DNA from: JAUIIK01 sp963745675
GTDB lineage: Bacteria; Chloroflexota; Chloroflexia; Thermomicrobiales; CFX8
Length of the DNA stretch: 64,000 nt
Reading direction: 5' to 3'
NCBI GenBank assembly: GCA_963745675.1
Contig: CAVUYM010000023.1
Span: 1 to 64,000 of the forward strand
Position numbers and translations under genes: made by a program. How positions within the stretch are numbered: position 1 is the first letter of the stretch; every line of letters starts with the position of its first letter. Below, in pieces: positions 22,131-31,405 of this stretch. Below the pieces are notes generated by a model that saw only the letters and a list, made by a program, of their open reading frames with translations, searched no databases and was not told where the DNA came from.

Positions 22131-23783
22131 CTAGGATTCGTAGCGTTCGAAGTCGACCGGGACGTCGATCAGGACCGGTTCGTTCAACGTCTCGCGTCTC
22201 TTTCAACACCGTCGCAAGCGCTTCCGGCGATTCGGGACGATAGGCTTTCATTCCGTAAGCATCAGCGATCTTGACATAATCAGGATTGACCAGATCGACC
22301 GCGATGAAGCGACCAGGATAGGTGCGATGCTGGGCGGCCTTGACCGCGCTGTGCGTGCCGTCGTTGAAGATCACGATCTGCACCGGAATCTGATGATGCA
22401 CTGCCGCGCCAAGCTCTTCCAGGGTGAACTGGAAGCCGCCGTCGCCTGCGATAGAGACGACCTGGCGGTCCGGGCAGCCAACTTTCGCGCCGAGCGCCGT
22501 TGGCATTGCCGAGCCGAGCGTGCCGAATCCTCGCGGGAAGAAATAGCTCCGCGGTACATAAGTCGGGAAGTAGCGCACCGCTTCATAGGCGAGCATCGTC
22601 ATGTCGTTGACCAGGATCGCGTCGCGTTCCATCCCGTCACGCAGGGCCTGGACATAGGGGACGTAGCGAGCGGCACGTTCGTCGGCCGGAGCGAGGAGTT
22701 GTTCGCGGACGGCGCGCACTTCTTCTGTTGACCAGCGGCCCTTAGGTTTTGCGCCAGCGGCAGATTCGCTCCAACAGGGCTTCGATGCTCGCAGCGGCGT
22801 CGGCGACGATGCTGACCGTGCGTTCATAGCTGCCGACCTCGTGTTCGGCCGGGTCGATATCGATATGGATCAGCTTGCCGGGCAACGGCATCGTACCTTC
22901 GCCGGTTGTTCGCACTCCGAGGCCGGTTCCGATGGCGATGACCAGATCGCTGGCCTTCATCAGGGCTGTTGTCGGGTTGTCTCCGGACCAGCGATAGCCG
23001 AATGCTCCGGCGCAGTAGGGATGGTCGTAGCTAATCGCACCCTTGCCGGTCACCGAGGTAATGACCGGAGCGCCGAGTTCTTCGGCCAGTTTCGACGAGC
23101 AGTGGCGCTACCTCGTCGTGCTCGCGCCCCCGCCGGCGAATATCATGATTCGTCCGGCATTCGAGATGAGTTCAGCGGCTGCATCGATATCTTCTGTAGC
23201 AGGTCATTTCCACACGATGGCGTGCTACGCGAATCTCAGGGGAGTCGACAGGTTCGGCCAGCAAGTCGAGCGGGATTTCGAGATGGACCGGTCGGGGACG
23301 ACCGGAGGTAAGCGCTTCCAGGGCCTGCGCGACCAGTTCCGGCAGGTCAGCTGCTTCCATTGCGCGCTGGCTCCATTTGGTGATTGGTTTCATGAAGCCG
23401 AGCTGATCGGTCAGCTCATGGAGGTTGCCGACCATCATATCGAGATGGCGTCGTTCCTGGTTTGTGGCGATGACGAAAACGGGCGCTGAATCGGCGTACG
23501 CCTGCCCGACGGCGGTCGAGATGTTCGTCAGACCTGGGCCGGTAACGATCAGTGCCGTGCCCGGCTTGCCGGTCGCCCGGGCATAGCCGTCCGCCATGTA
23601 TCCTGCGCCCTGTTCGTGGCGAGCGAGGATGTGGGTCAGTTCGGGGTCTTCGATCAGGGCGTCATAGATATCAAGCGTGTGCACACCCGGGATACCGAAA
23701 ACGACGTCAATGCCGTTGGCTTTCAGTGCCTGTACGACGCTGTCCCCGCCACGGATTGTCTTTGTAACTGTTGTTCCAGACAC
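22131..23783 (-). CDS. Thiamine-diphosphate enzyme, acetolactate-synthase-like (frameshifted)
   Basis: Large ThDP-dependent enzyme of the acetolactate synthase/benzoylformate decarboxylase superfamily. The N-terminal domain has VVFGIPGVHTLDIYDAL, the catalytic Glu in ARHEQGAGYMADGYAR and TGPGLTN. The middle domain has DLVIAIGTGLG and HIDIDP. The C-terminal domain has the ThDP motif GDGGFQFTLEELGAA ending in IVIFNDG. No small regulatory subunit gene lies nearby, so a catabolic or decarboxylase role is as likely as branched-chain synthesis. Frame changes near 23180, 23060, 22780 and 22200. GTG 23783 is chosen for GGAGG upstream; it ends at the TAG at 22131-22133. Confidence 0.8.
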
Positions 23784-23898
23784 GACCCTGCTGCCTCCAC
23801 ACTCTGTCGAACTGCGTCCCTCAGCGGCCAAGTATAGAGCGTCGAACGAAGTACAATATGTACGTATGTTCTACTAGCGAATCGAATGGAAGCAGCCG

Positions 23899-24263
23899 TT
23901 GACGAAACTCGTGCATTTCACACTCGCCGCCGAAGATGTCCATCGCGTGAAAGACTTTTACAGCGCCGTCTTTGACGAAGAGTTCGCTGCCATAGAAATC
24001 GGTGACGAGACGCTCTATCGCGGAAGCCTGGCTGGACTTGGGATGGTCATCTGCCCGTCGGAGATGGCCGATGTGGTCGCCAATCGCAGCCGGCACCAAT
24101 TGCAGCTCGAAGTCGAAGATGTCGCGCAGCTGGTCGACCGCGCCGCCGTCGAGCGGTGGCCGCGTTCATACTCCACTTTCTAATGACGGACGGTCGAAGC
24201 TACGCCGTCGTCTGCGATCCAGACAACAATACGATCGAGTTAGTTGGCACAAGCCAGGAGTAG
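23899..24263 (+). CDS. VOC (glyoxalase/bleomycin-resistance) family protein (one frameshift)
   Basis: Single-domain VOC protein of about 121 residues. It begins MTKLVHFTLAAEDVHRVKDFYSAVF, the usual beta-alpha start with a metal-ligand His, and ends with SYAVVCDPDNNTIELVGTS, the usual DPDGNxxEL motif carrying the last ligand Glu. A one-base change near 24155 splits it between the second beta-alpha unit and this end. TTG 23899 follows GGAAG. Its stop is 3 bases before the SRAP start, so the two are probably cotranscribed. Substrate unknown. Confidence 0.75.
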
Positions 24264-24266
24264 AAG

Positions 24267-24963
24267 ATGTGTGGAAGATTCGCCGTCATTACGGCAGCTG
24301 GAAGAGCTGGCCAGGCTATTTGAGGCCGGGCTGATCAGGATGGAACCGTACGCGCCAAACTTCAATGTTGCCCCGACAACGCTCGTACCGGCTGTCATCA
24401 ATGAAGATGGCGAGCGGGTCATCACGGGGTTGAGCTGGGGCTTCACGCCGCGCTGGGCTAAGGCACGGCGAGACGGCCCGCGGCCGATCAACGCCCGGCG
24501 AGAGACGGTCGCGACAAGCGGCATGTTCCGAAACGCCTTCAGTCACCGGCGCGCAATCGTTCCGGCTGATGGATTCTTCGAGTGGAAGAAAGAGGGTGCC
24601 GGTAAACAGCCATACTTTATCCATCGCGCAGATGGCGAGGTCATGGCGATGGCTGGAATCTGGGAAGAGTGGATCGACCCGGAGGGCAACCTGGAGACTC
24701 CGCTCATGTCCTGCGCGATCATCACGACTAGCGCGAACGAAGAGATGGCTAACTTCCATGATCGCATGCCAGTGATTCTCGAAGCGGAAGATTGGACTCG
24801 CTGGCTCGATCCCGAGATCACCGGCGCCGAGCCACTGGCAGATCTGCTCGAACCGGCCGAGGATCGGGTGATCGCCTACCATCCGGTTGGGCCGGACGTC
24901 GGAAACGTCAGGAACAATCGACCGGACCTGATCGAGCCGATGGAGCAAACGAAGCTCTTCTGA
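24267..24963 (+). CDS. SRAP-domain (YedK/HMCES) abasic-site protein (one frameshift)
   Basis: Abasic-site-binding protein that protects single-stranded DNA by forming a covalent thiazolidine crosslink through its Cys2. All key elements are visible: MCGRF at the N-terminus with the catalytic Cys, FNVAPTT, GFTPRWA, INARRET, ADGFFEWKK with the catalytic Glu, and FHDRMPVIL with the catalytic His. Corrected length is about 231 residues, standard for YedK. An extra base near 24290 separates the MCGRF start from the rest, so automated callers would miss the true N-terminus. It starts 3 bases after the VOC gene. Confidence 0.88.
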
Positions 24964-25451
24964 AGTGACAAATGATCGTGCTCTGTCGACGTCCTGCGCC
25001 TATGTTGGTTGGGAATAGTTGTGGTTAGCTCGCCGCCTGATGAGCCAAATTGCACGCCATTTGGTAGAAGCAAACCTCTTGTTTGCCCTCGAACGTGCGC
25101 AGTAATCAGGTCGGGCAATGACCAGCATAATAGTTCCATTTGATTCAGGCGAAGTTGCCGTTTTCGCCGTGATTACGTATCTCAAAGACGGTTGTCATCC
25201 TGAGCGAAACGGAGTGAAGTCGAAGGATCTAGCTGCCGTTCAACACAATAGCAGCGCAGCTAGATCCTTCGACTGCGCCGAGCCTCCGCTCAGGATGACA
25301 CGACGGCTGCGGCCCGAGCGCCGACCTCAAAGAAATCGGCATGATATCGTCGCAAACTGTGCGCGAACCATGATTGTGATGAGAACATGTTACACGAGGT
25401 TCGCCCCTATTTGCTCCAAGAGTGTCATGATCATCAAATTCAGAGATTGGT
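24964..25451. other. Intergenic stretch with an inverted repeat
   Basis: No coding signal is supported here on either strand. The stretch holds the inverted repeat at 25193-25300 described separately. The remainder shows no promoter or RNA gene that I can defend. It separates the SRAP gene from the convergent selenoprotein candidate, so termination signals are expected. Confidence 0.6.
25193..25300. repeat. Imperfect inverted repeat, CATCCTGAGCG...GAAGGATC type
   Basis: The left arm (25193-25236) reads TGTCATCCTGAGCG, a short variable part, then TCGAAGGATCTAGCTGC. The right arm (25256-25300) is its near-complement, starting GCAGCTAGATCCTTCGA and ending CGCTCAGGATGACA. A 19-base loop separates them. 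Motifs of this wording recur in intergenic regions of many environmental bacterial genomes. Transcribed, it would form a long hairpin and could end transcription from both convergent genes. It has no coding capacity or target-site duplication that I can see. Confidence 0.75.
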
Positions 25452-26075
25452 CTAGTCGGCTGCGACTCCTAAATGCGATGTGAGCCCGAGACGCTCCGCT
25501 TCCTCGATCATCCCCGGCTCGAGGGTTGCGCCCAATCCATCGACGATACGTGTGAAATATGCAAACAGTGCGCAATTGATTGCGATGTCGCCAATCGCAT
25601 TGTCCTCGAATCCGGCTTCTCGAAGTGCAATGACATCGGCTTCAACCATCTCGGCCGGCAGGGTTGTCAACTTGTAGACATATTTGAGCATGGCGCGGTC
25701 GGCCGCGTTGAGCGGCGCCGAGTTCCAAATGGCACGAGACAGGTCGTCGGCGATCTGGTCAATCGCATCTCGATCGTACTCTTCTTGCGTTCTGCCTAGT
25801 CGGCGAATCCACCGACGATGTGAAAGTGTTCAGAAGACACAACCGGTTGCTCCGCTGGTCAAGGTCGCGATCATTTCGCGTTGCAGGCGGCTCAACGGCG
25901 AGTCCCCAAAACGCACTGCTTGTTGAAAATCGACAAGCGTCTTGAGTGCCGGGCCATTGTTGGTCATCACCTCATAGGGCGGGAAGATGACGCCTGCATC
26001 GATTTCGTGGGCAACATATACGTCGAGTAGATCTCCGTGGGCGTCTTCAGAACCAACGGGCTTTATATGTGGCAT
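25452..26075 (-). CDS. AhpD/carboxymuconolactone-decarboxylase-like peroxidase, candidate selenoprotein
   Basis: Protein of 207 residues if the TGA at 25830-25832 is read through. The open frame before the TGA (26075-25833) and after it (25829-25452) is the same frame, so no indel is needed. Around the TGA the protein reads TSGATGCVF-U-TLSHRRW, where peroxidase-related CMD proteins have GCxYCxxxH. The TGA therefore replaces the second Cys of the redox CxxC motif. Downstream, ALREAGFEDNAIGDIAINCALFAYFTRIVDGLG is the typical C-terminal helix pair of that family. A SECIS-like hairpin follows at the right distance. Likely role: thiol/selenol-dependent peroxide or disulfide chemistry in the cytoplasm. 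A Cys-to-TGA sequencing substitution is the alternative. Confidence 0.75.
25799..25816 (-). promoter_or_regulatory. Candidate bacterial SECIS hairpin
   Basis: Thirteen bases after the in-frame TGA the message reads GTCGGTG-GATT-CGCCGAC: seven pairs (one G-U wobble) with a four-base apical loop whose first base is G. The loop begins 20 bases after the TGA. Described bacterial SECIS elements have a short apical loop with G in its first two positions, 16-37 bases after the UGA. The hairpin lies in the coding frame, as bacterial SECIS elements do. Confidence 0.6.
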
Positions 26076-26272
26076 TTTGAGGTTCCATCCTTTTACTGAT
26101 CTAATCGCGCAACTCTAGCACGTCGCTCCGAAAGCAACTATCCCTGTGCCGGTGCGTTACAGAAGTCCGGTTATTGAGAGTGATAAAGTCGGAGTACCGT
26201 GTCAGGTCGCTAATCAGGAAGAGGTAGCCTTGAGCCTCGCGAGGCGAACCTGTAAATCTCAGACACCGATCG

Positions 26273-27550
26273 ATGATCTACGTACAAATGCTCGGCGTGG
26301 TCCTGCTCGCCATCGTCCTTACTGGGTGTTCGACGAGCGGCGACGTGACTCCTACCTCGGCTCAAGCTGATGCGACAGCGACGAGTACCTCCGACGCCGC
26401 CGACAAGACACCCGAGTTCTCTCCGGCGTCGATCCGGATGGCACGCCTGAGGAAGAAAGCAACCCGACTACTATCAAGAGCTACGAAGAGCCGACGTCAC
26501 TCCAACTCCCGAGATCGGGCCCGATGGGCTCTTCACCGAAGTGCAGTATTCAGATGACGGAAAGGGATACCTGATTCCTGCTGACCGAATCTTCAGCGGT
26601 GGCGTCCCTCGTGACGGAATCCCCTCGATCGATGCGCCGAAGTTTGCCTCGAGCGACACCTGGGACCAGTATGAGTATTTGCCCGATGGGCTCGGTCATT
26701 GGCGTCGAAGTCGATGGCATTCGAAGGGCTTACCCATTTCAGGTCATCGTCTGGCATGAGCTTGTAAATGACACTATCAACGGCAAACCAATCTTGATCT
26801 CATATTGCCCGCTCTGCGGTTCGGCTATCGCATTCGAGCGAACAGCTGATGGGCAAGCCGTCGAGTTCGGAGTTTCTGGACTGCTCTACAACTCGGATCT
26901 TCTGATGTATGACCGTGAAAGCGAACATTGTGGTCGCAGATCATCGGAGCAGCGGTCTCTGGACGAACAGGTTGGCGACCGCCTCAGCTATTACCCAAGT
27001 GAGGTCATGACCTGGGGCGATTGGAGAGAGACATATCCCGACTCGCAGGTGTTGACCACCGAAACGGGCGCAACGCGCGACTACAGCCGCGACCCCTACG
27101 GGGACTACTACTTCGAAGCGAGCTCTGATGTTCCCGACGAATCAGACAAGCGACATCTTCGATATCGTCCATACCAAGACGGACGTCACCGGCATCGAGG
27201 TCGAATGGTCCGTCCTATGGCGCGTTTGTAAGCGCGACGTGCGGGAGCTAGGGACTCGTCAATGAGACCGTAGGTGCGACACCGATGGTGATCTTTGCGA
27301 ACCCTCAGGCGGGCGAGAACATCATCGCATTCGAGCGGCCGTCGACGGTCAGATCATTGACATTGTCAATCGACCGAGAATGGATTGATCGACGCAGAGA
27401 CGGGCACGAAGTGGTCGTTCGACGGTGAGGCGATTGAAGGGCCGCTATCTGGCGAACAACTCGTCGGAGATAATACCGGTCAAAGGGTTCTGGTTCGCCT
27501 GGGTAGCGTTCCATCCCGAAACGACGCTCTGGGAGTTGAACGATGATTAG
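26273..27550 (+). CDS. DUF3179-family lipoprotein (heavily frameshifted)
   Basis: The N-terminus is a lipoprotein signal, VVLLAIVLTGCSTSGD, followed by a Thr/Ala/Ser-rich tether. The body matches DUF3179: IPADRIFSGGVPRDGIPSID, VIVWHELVNDTINGKP, ISYCPLCGSAIAFER, FGVSGLLYNSDLLMYDRES, YYPSEVMTWGDWRETYPDSQVL and a C-terminal KGFWFAWVAFHPETTLWELN. The CPLC pair and Gly-rich segment suggest a redox or metal site, but no activity is established. At least four frame changes (near 26450, 26690, 26925 and 27160-27300) make it the worst-broken gene of the window; real decay is possible here because the family is accessory. The mature protein would face the outside of the membrane. Confidence 0.72.
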
Positions 27551-28019
27551 GTTTCGCACCAAGACTAGGGAAAGCTACCGATTCTGCTTGCTGGCCTGGC
27601 AATGATTCGCACCACATTCAGTCTCGGTTCTGATCTGGCCGTTCTGCATGCGGTGGGAGCATCTGGTTGAAACAGGAGCGGTAGCAGATTGTCGATTCAG
27701 TGCGTAAGCGGCACTTATGCCGGTAATCGAGCGCGACACCATTTTCGCTCTCGATGGGCCGACCTCCGTCAACTCAACCACTGCAGCATCCCGGATCGCG
27801 GAAGATGGCCTCGTTTTGGGAGCATCGATAGACCGTAGCATGCTGGATCGTGTGGGTTGTCTTCCACCCGGAGATGGAGCTACGGCGTGCGGGATAATCG
27901 GGGCAGGCGAATTGTCCTGATCTAGCGCCGGTCGCGGCAGCAGGCTGGACAAATACCCTACACTTAGTAACAGAGATGATCTGACAGAATTGCTGGATCG
28001 CTTGCATCTGGAAGGTGCT
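27551..28019. other. Intergenic stretch, no supported gene
   Basis: Short open frames exist on both strands (27717-27920 plus, 27575-27952 minus), but neither has a ribosome site, family motif or convincing composition. The promoter of the sigma-like gene probably lies at the right end. I see no RNA gene or repeat. Confidence 0.5.
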
Positions 28020-28688
28020 ATGTCGGCCGAAGCTGAACAAAATGGATTTATCCCAAATGGTGATCCGCCTGAAGCGGTGATCGCACAAATGCGTGAGTTA
28101 CGCGAAGATCCGCGCGAACATCTCGAGCGACTGAACTCGTTCGTTTCTTATGAGATCGGGCGTCGCATCACGATGGGGCAGCTCGGCGTCTCAGATCTCC
28201 AGCGGGACGAAGTCGTCGACAATGCGTTCGCATCGGCGCTTACTCGCCTCCAGGAAGGCGTGCCGATTCGTGATCTGCATACCTACCTGCGTTCCCGCGC
28301 CCAGGACATGATCCGCCGCGAGATACGGCGCGTCGCAAATGAGCGGCTACGAACCGTTTCACTCGATCAGATCGTCTCCAGTGAGGGTGAAGATGGAGAA
28401 CAGGTGACGCTGGCCGATATCATCCCGGACAACGAATCACGCTTGCTTGATGACGCCGCCGTCGATGCGGAAACTTTAAGCTACTTGATCGATTCGCTCT
28501 CTGGACTTCCAGATCGCTGGCGGACGATTTTCCTTCAGCGGACGATACACGGTCGCAACGCCTATTCGATCGCTGAAGAGCATGAAATTGTCGTTGACGA
28601 GGTGCGGCGAATTGTCGTTCGAAGCCGCGACTATCTCCGGGACAAGATGGAGAACACGCACTTCGCGATGGATGAGGACGACTTTTAG
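28020..28688 (+). CDS. Sigma-70-like RNA polymerase factor
   Basis: Intact protein of 222 residues resembling an alternative sigma factor. The N-terminal half (RDEVVDNAFASALTRLQEG...LHTYLRSRAQDMIRREIRRVANER) looks like region 2. The C-terminal half (LIDSLSGLPDRWRTIFLQRTIHGRNAYSIAEEHEIVVDEVRRIVVRSRDYLRDKM) looks like region 4, with its helix-turn-helix. ATG 28020 follows GGAAGG. No anti-sigma gene is adjacent: the next gene converges from the other strand. Regulon unknown; an ECF-like call is reasonable but the sequence is divergent. Confidence 0.7.
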   Translation: MSAEAEQNGFIPNGDPPEAVIAQMRELREDPREHLERLNSFVSYEIGRRITMGQLGVSDLQRDEVVDNAFASALTRLQEGVPIRDLHTYLRSRAQDMIRREIRRVANERLRTVSLDQIVSSEGEDGEQVTLADIIPDNESRLLDDAAVDAETLSYLIDSLSGLPDRWRTIFLQRTIHGRNAYSIAEEHEIVVDEVRRIVVRSRDYLRDKMENTHFAMDEDDF

Positions 28689-28692
28689 CCAG

Positions 28693-29757
28693 CTACATCT
28701 CCGGTAGACCCGGGCCGTTTGCTTCGCAGTAGACGTCCATGAGAATTTTTCGGCCCGAGACACACCCCTCGTCGAGAGTTCTTTCCAGCGCATTTCATCT
28801 TCAATGACAGCTTCGATCGCTCCCGCCCACGCGGACGGTACATCCTGATCGGGAATATGAGCGGCTGGCCCGGTCACTTCCGATAGCGCCCCAAGCCCCG
28901 ATGAAACGACTGGAGTTCCGCGTGCCATCGCTTCCAGTGCGCCCAGTCCAAAGCCCTCTGCCAGACTCGGTATGACGAGAGCAGTGGCGTGCGAAAGCAG
29001 CTCGTTGATCTGCGCGTCCGATGCCGCGGGGTACCAGGTAACCCCATCAGTTTCGCGCAGTCGTTCTTGCAACTGTGCGGTGTTCCAACCGGGTGAACCG
29101 GCCACAACGAGTTCCGGGCGCGGTTTCATCCGTTCGAAGGCGTCCAGGAGCAATTCGTAGCGCTTGCGCGGCTCAATAGTGCCGACGGCGAGGAGATAGG
29201 GTGCGCGCTGTTCGCGAGGGAGAATATCGCCACGCGCCACGAAGCTTGATACACCGTGTGGAATCACCGAGATGTCGCGCTCCGGTATGCCAACCAGTGC
29301 CATCAGTTCTGAACGCGTCCATTCAGAAGGCGTGATCCAATGCGCCACGCGCCGCTTCTGCTTCTCAACTTTGCGGTAATAGACGAGCGCATCGCGGCTT
29401 AGTTGATTGGGCCAGCGCAGGAATGCGAGATCGTGAACCGTCACTACTACCGGGCAACGCATCGAGTCTCGGCGCTACGAAATCCGTTGCATGGTAGACA
29501 TCGAATGACTGGCGTCGGAGCGCAAGCTCCGTGCCGATCATAAGCGGCTCGATACGATGATGGGCCGGGGTTCGGAGGACCAGGTCCCCGGCCGAACTCT
29601 CTGCCCCACGCTTGCGGCGTATGCGGGTGACACGGAGGTCAGGGACGAGCTCGAGCGCAGTGCCAAGTTCGAGTGCATAGCGCGAGATGCCGCCGGAACG
29701 GTAGGCGCTGAGACGCTGATCGAGTCCGATGTGGAGCATGTGGTCGTCTAGCGCCAT
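28693..29757 (-). CDS. GT4-type glycosyltransferase (frameshifted)
   Basis: Retaining glycosyltransferase of the GT-B fold. The N-terminal domain begins HIGLDQRLSAYRSGGISRYALELG and continues SFDVYHATDFVAP and VVVTVHDLAFLRWP. The C-terminal nucleotide-sugar domain has LAVGTIEPRKRYELLLDAFERM, VVAGSPGW and PSLAEGFGLGALEAMARGTPVVSS, the E-x7-E region. An indel near 29470 splits it. Near 28710 a second indel probably hides the stop, since the open frame otherwise runs on antisense through the sigma gene. ATG 29757 is 7 bases after the DUF402 stop, so it is likely the third gene of that operon. Donor and acceptor unknown. Confidence 0.75.
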
Positions 29758-29764
29758 CCGCTGG

Positions 29765-30242
29765 CTAACTTTCGTATGAAAACGGAAATCTATTTTCAAC
29801 AATGAGTGCGATCAGGCGATCTTTAGTGTCGAGGATCGTATGGTAAAGTGCCGGATCTGATTCTGCGATGCCGGAGGCTTCGAGTTCGTCCTCATCCTCA
29901 ATATGTATCGCTCTGTGGGTCGTCAATAACGATATCGAGGTACAGGTCATGCCAATGGATCTCGTTGCCTTCGACAGTTGTTGGATGCGTGATATTGCAA
30001 TACCAGCCTCCAAATTCGCCATTTTCCCTGTGAATCAGGAATGCATTGAAGTAGTCGTTCGTCGAGAAGAACTCGGTTAGCCGGTCTCCAGGTTTGAACG
30101 TAACTGGTCCGGCTTTGACCTCGTGTAACGGCCAGTCTGCTTCGACGATCACCCATTCGTCGATTGATTCGACGAGGCGCGCGCCATACCTGTACGGTGG
30201 GCGACCGTCGTCTGCGTGTTTGGTAACCTGAATCTGGGTCAC
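29765..30242 (-). CDS. DUF402 family protein (one frameshift)
   Basis: About 158 residues after joining two frames near 29910. The N-terminal part (VTFKPGDRLTEFFSTNDYFNAFLIHRENGEFGGWYCNI) and the acidic motif (HWHDLYLDIVIDDP...IHIEDEDELEASG) are typical of DUF402, the fold of nucleoside-phosphate phosphatases and FAU-1-like RNA-binding proteins. In characterised relatives the aromatic/acidic motif binds divalent metal and hydrolyses nucleoside di/triphosphates; that is only inferred here. GTG 30242 overlaps the stop of the upstream gene by four bases, indicating translational coupling. Confidence 0.72.
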
Positions 30243-31309
30243 TCGCCGTCCACCACCGCCGTGCTACTTGCCAGCATACGGTGGTCCGCAACCAGGACGA
30301 GGGCAGCGGTCGTTTGGCCGTCGGTCGGGAATGTAGCCGATCCGGCAATGATGCCCGGTTTCGAACCCGCGTAGCCTCGTTCGTCCAGCGCAACATCAAC
30401 TTGCTCGAGCAGCTCCTGAATCCGTTGGATCGTCACATCAGCGCCCCCAACGTCGCTATCCGGCAAGAGGAGTGCGAAACCGGTTCTCCCGCGCCTGGCG
30501 ACTACATCGGAGGCGCGCATCAGGATTGTGAATCCAGCAGCCAGATTTCGGATCGTTTCATCCGCTAGATCGTAGCCAGCCGTGGATTCAAAGGCTTCAA
30601 AATCCGATGCTTCGACAAGGACGATAGTTACCAAATGGCCGCTTCGTTGCGCCCTCGACAATTCCTGCTCTAGCCGGTCAATGAAGAATTCGTAGGTGTA
30701 AGCTCCGGTTTCGAGATCTCTGACGCTTGAGTTTCGAAAAGCATCGTGGGTACGCGCGACGCGGATGGCCGGAGCGATTTCCTCCGCCATTACACTGAAC
30801 GCCTCCAGATCCTCCTCCGCGATAGATTCGGCCATGACATCGAAGATGACAATCGCTCCCTCGACATCAGTTCCAATCGTGAGGGGAATCACGACGCTGG
30901 TTTGATCCAGTAGCTCCTCGCGCGCCCCAAATATTGTTGAACTTTCGACGATTTGCGTCGTTGATTGGCTGAGGGCACCGCTCGCCAGGCGTTTGGGAAG
31001 CCAGATTGGCGCTGCGGCCGTCGCAGCTCCAAGTGCGAAGCTTTCGCCTCGACCTTCGGCGACATAGACGGCGACGGCAGGATTGCCGCTACTTTCGGAG
31101 ATCACGTTAGCAATGCGGTGAAGAAAGCGCTCCTGATCGAGCACGAGGGTGATACCACGCGCTATCGCCTCTCGAATCGTCGATCTGAGACTGGTCAATC
31201 GTATATTCTCCCGACGGGCTGCGCGAATCGACGATTCAGTATATCCAGTGAGTTGGAATTCGCGCGCCTGCATTGTCGCTATTGACTCCGTCACACCCGA
31301 ACATGACAC
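30239..31309 (-). CDS. GAF plus degenerate GGDEF protein
   Basis: Intact protein of 356 residues. A GAF-like sensor occupies about residues 45-190 (FLHRIANVISESSG...VVIPLTIGTDVEGAIVIFDV). A GGDEF-like fold follows (RDLETGAYTYEFFIDRLEQELSRAQRSGHLVTIVLVEASDF), but the active-site signature is RGRTGF in place of GGDEF and the metal-binding Asp positions are altered, so cyclase activity is unlikely. Such domains often bind GTP or c-di-GMP as receptors. It heads an apparent operon with DUF402 and the glycosyltransferase. Confidence 0.75.
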   Translation of the reverse strand: MSCSGVTESIATMQAREFQLTGYTESSIRAARRENIRLTSLRSTIREAIARGITLVLDQERFLHRIANVISESSGNPAVAVYVAEGRGESFALGAATAAAPIWLPKRLASGALSQSTTQIVESSTIFGAREELLDQTSVVIPLTIGTDVEGAIVIFDVMAESIAEEDLEAFSVMAEEIAPAIRVARTHDAFRNSSVRDLETGAYTYEFFIDRLEQELSRAQRSGHLVTIVLVEASDFEAFESTAGYDLADETIRNLAAGFTILMRASDVVARRGRTGFALLLPDSDVGGADVTIQRIQELLEQVDVALDERGYAGSKPGIIAGSATFPTDGQTTAALVLVADHRMLASSTAVVDGE

Positions 31310-31405
31310 GGTTTAGCACAATAAAGTAGATGATATGCCCAAATGTCACTGTAACCCTAGAAGACATAGGTACTAGCCTTTTGCGGGACCAATAGTCCCG
31401 AGCGT

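Noticed and set aside
22131..23783. Acetolactate synthase (ilvB) as a firm assignment
   Set aside because: There is no ilvH or ilvC neighbour, and the motifs do not separate it from other ThDP decarboxylases.
28476..28692. Glycosyltransferase reading through antisense into the sigma gene
   Set aside because: The extension has no glycosyltransferase similarity; a hidden stop at about 28693 after a one-base error is more plausible.
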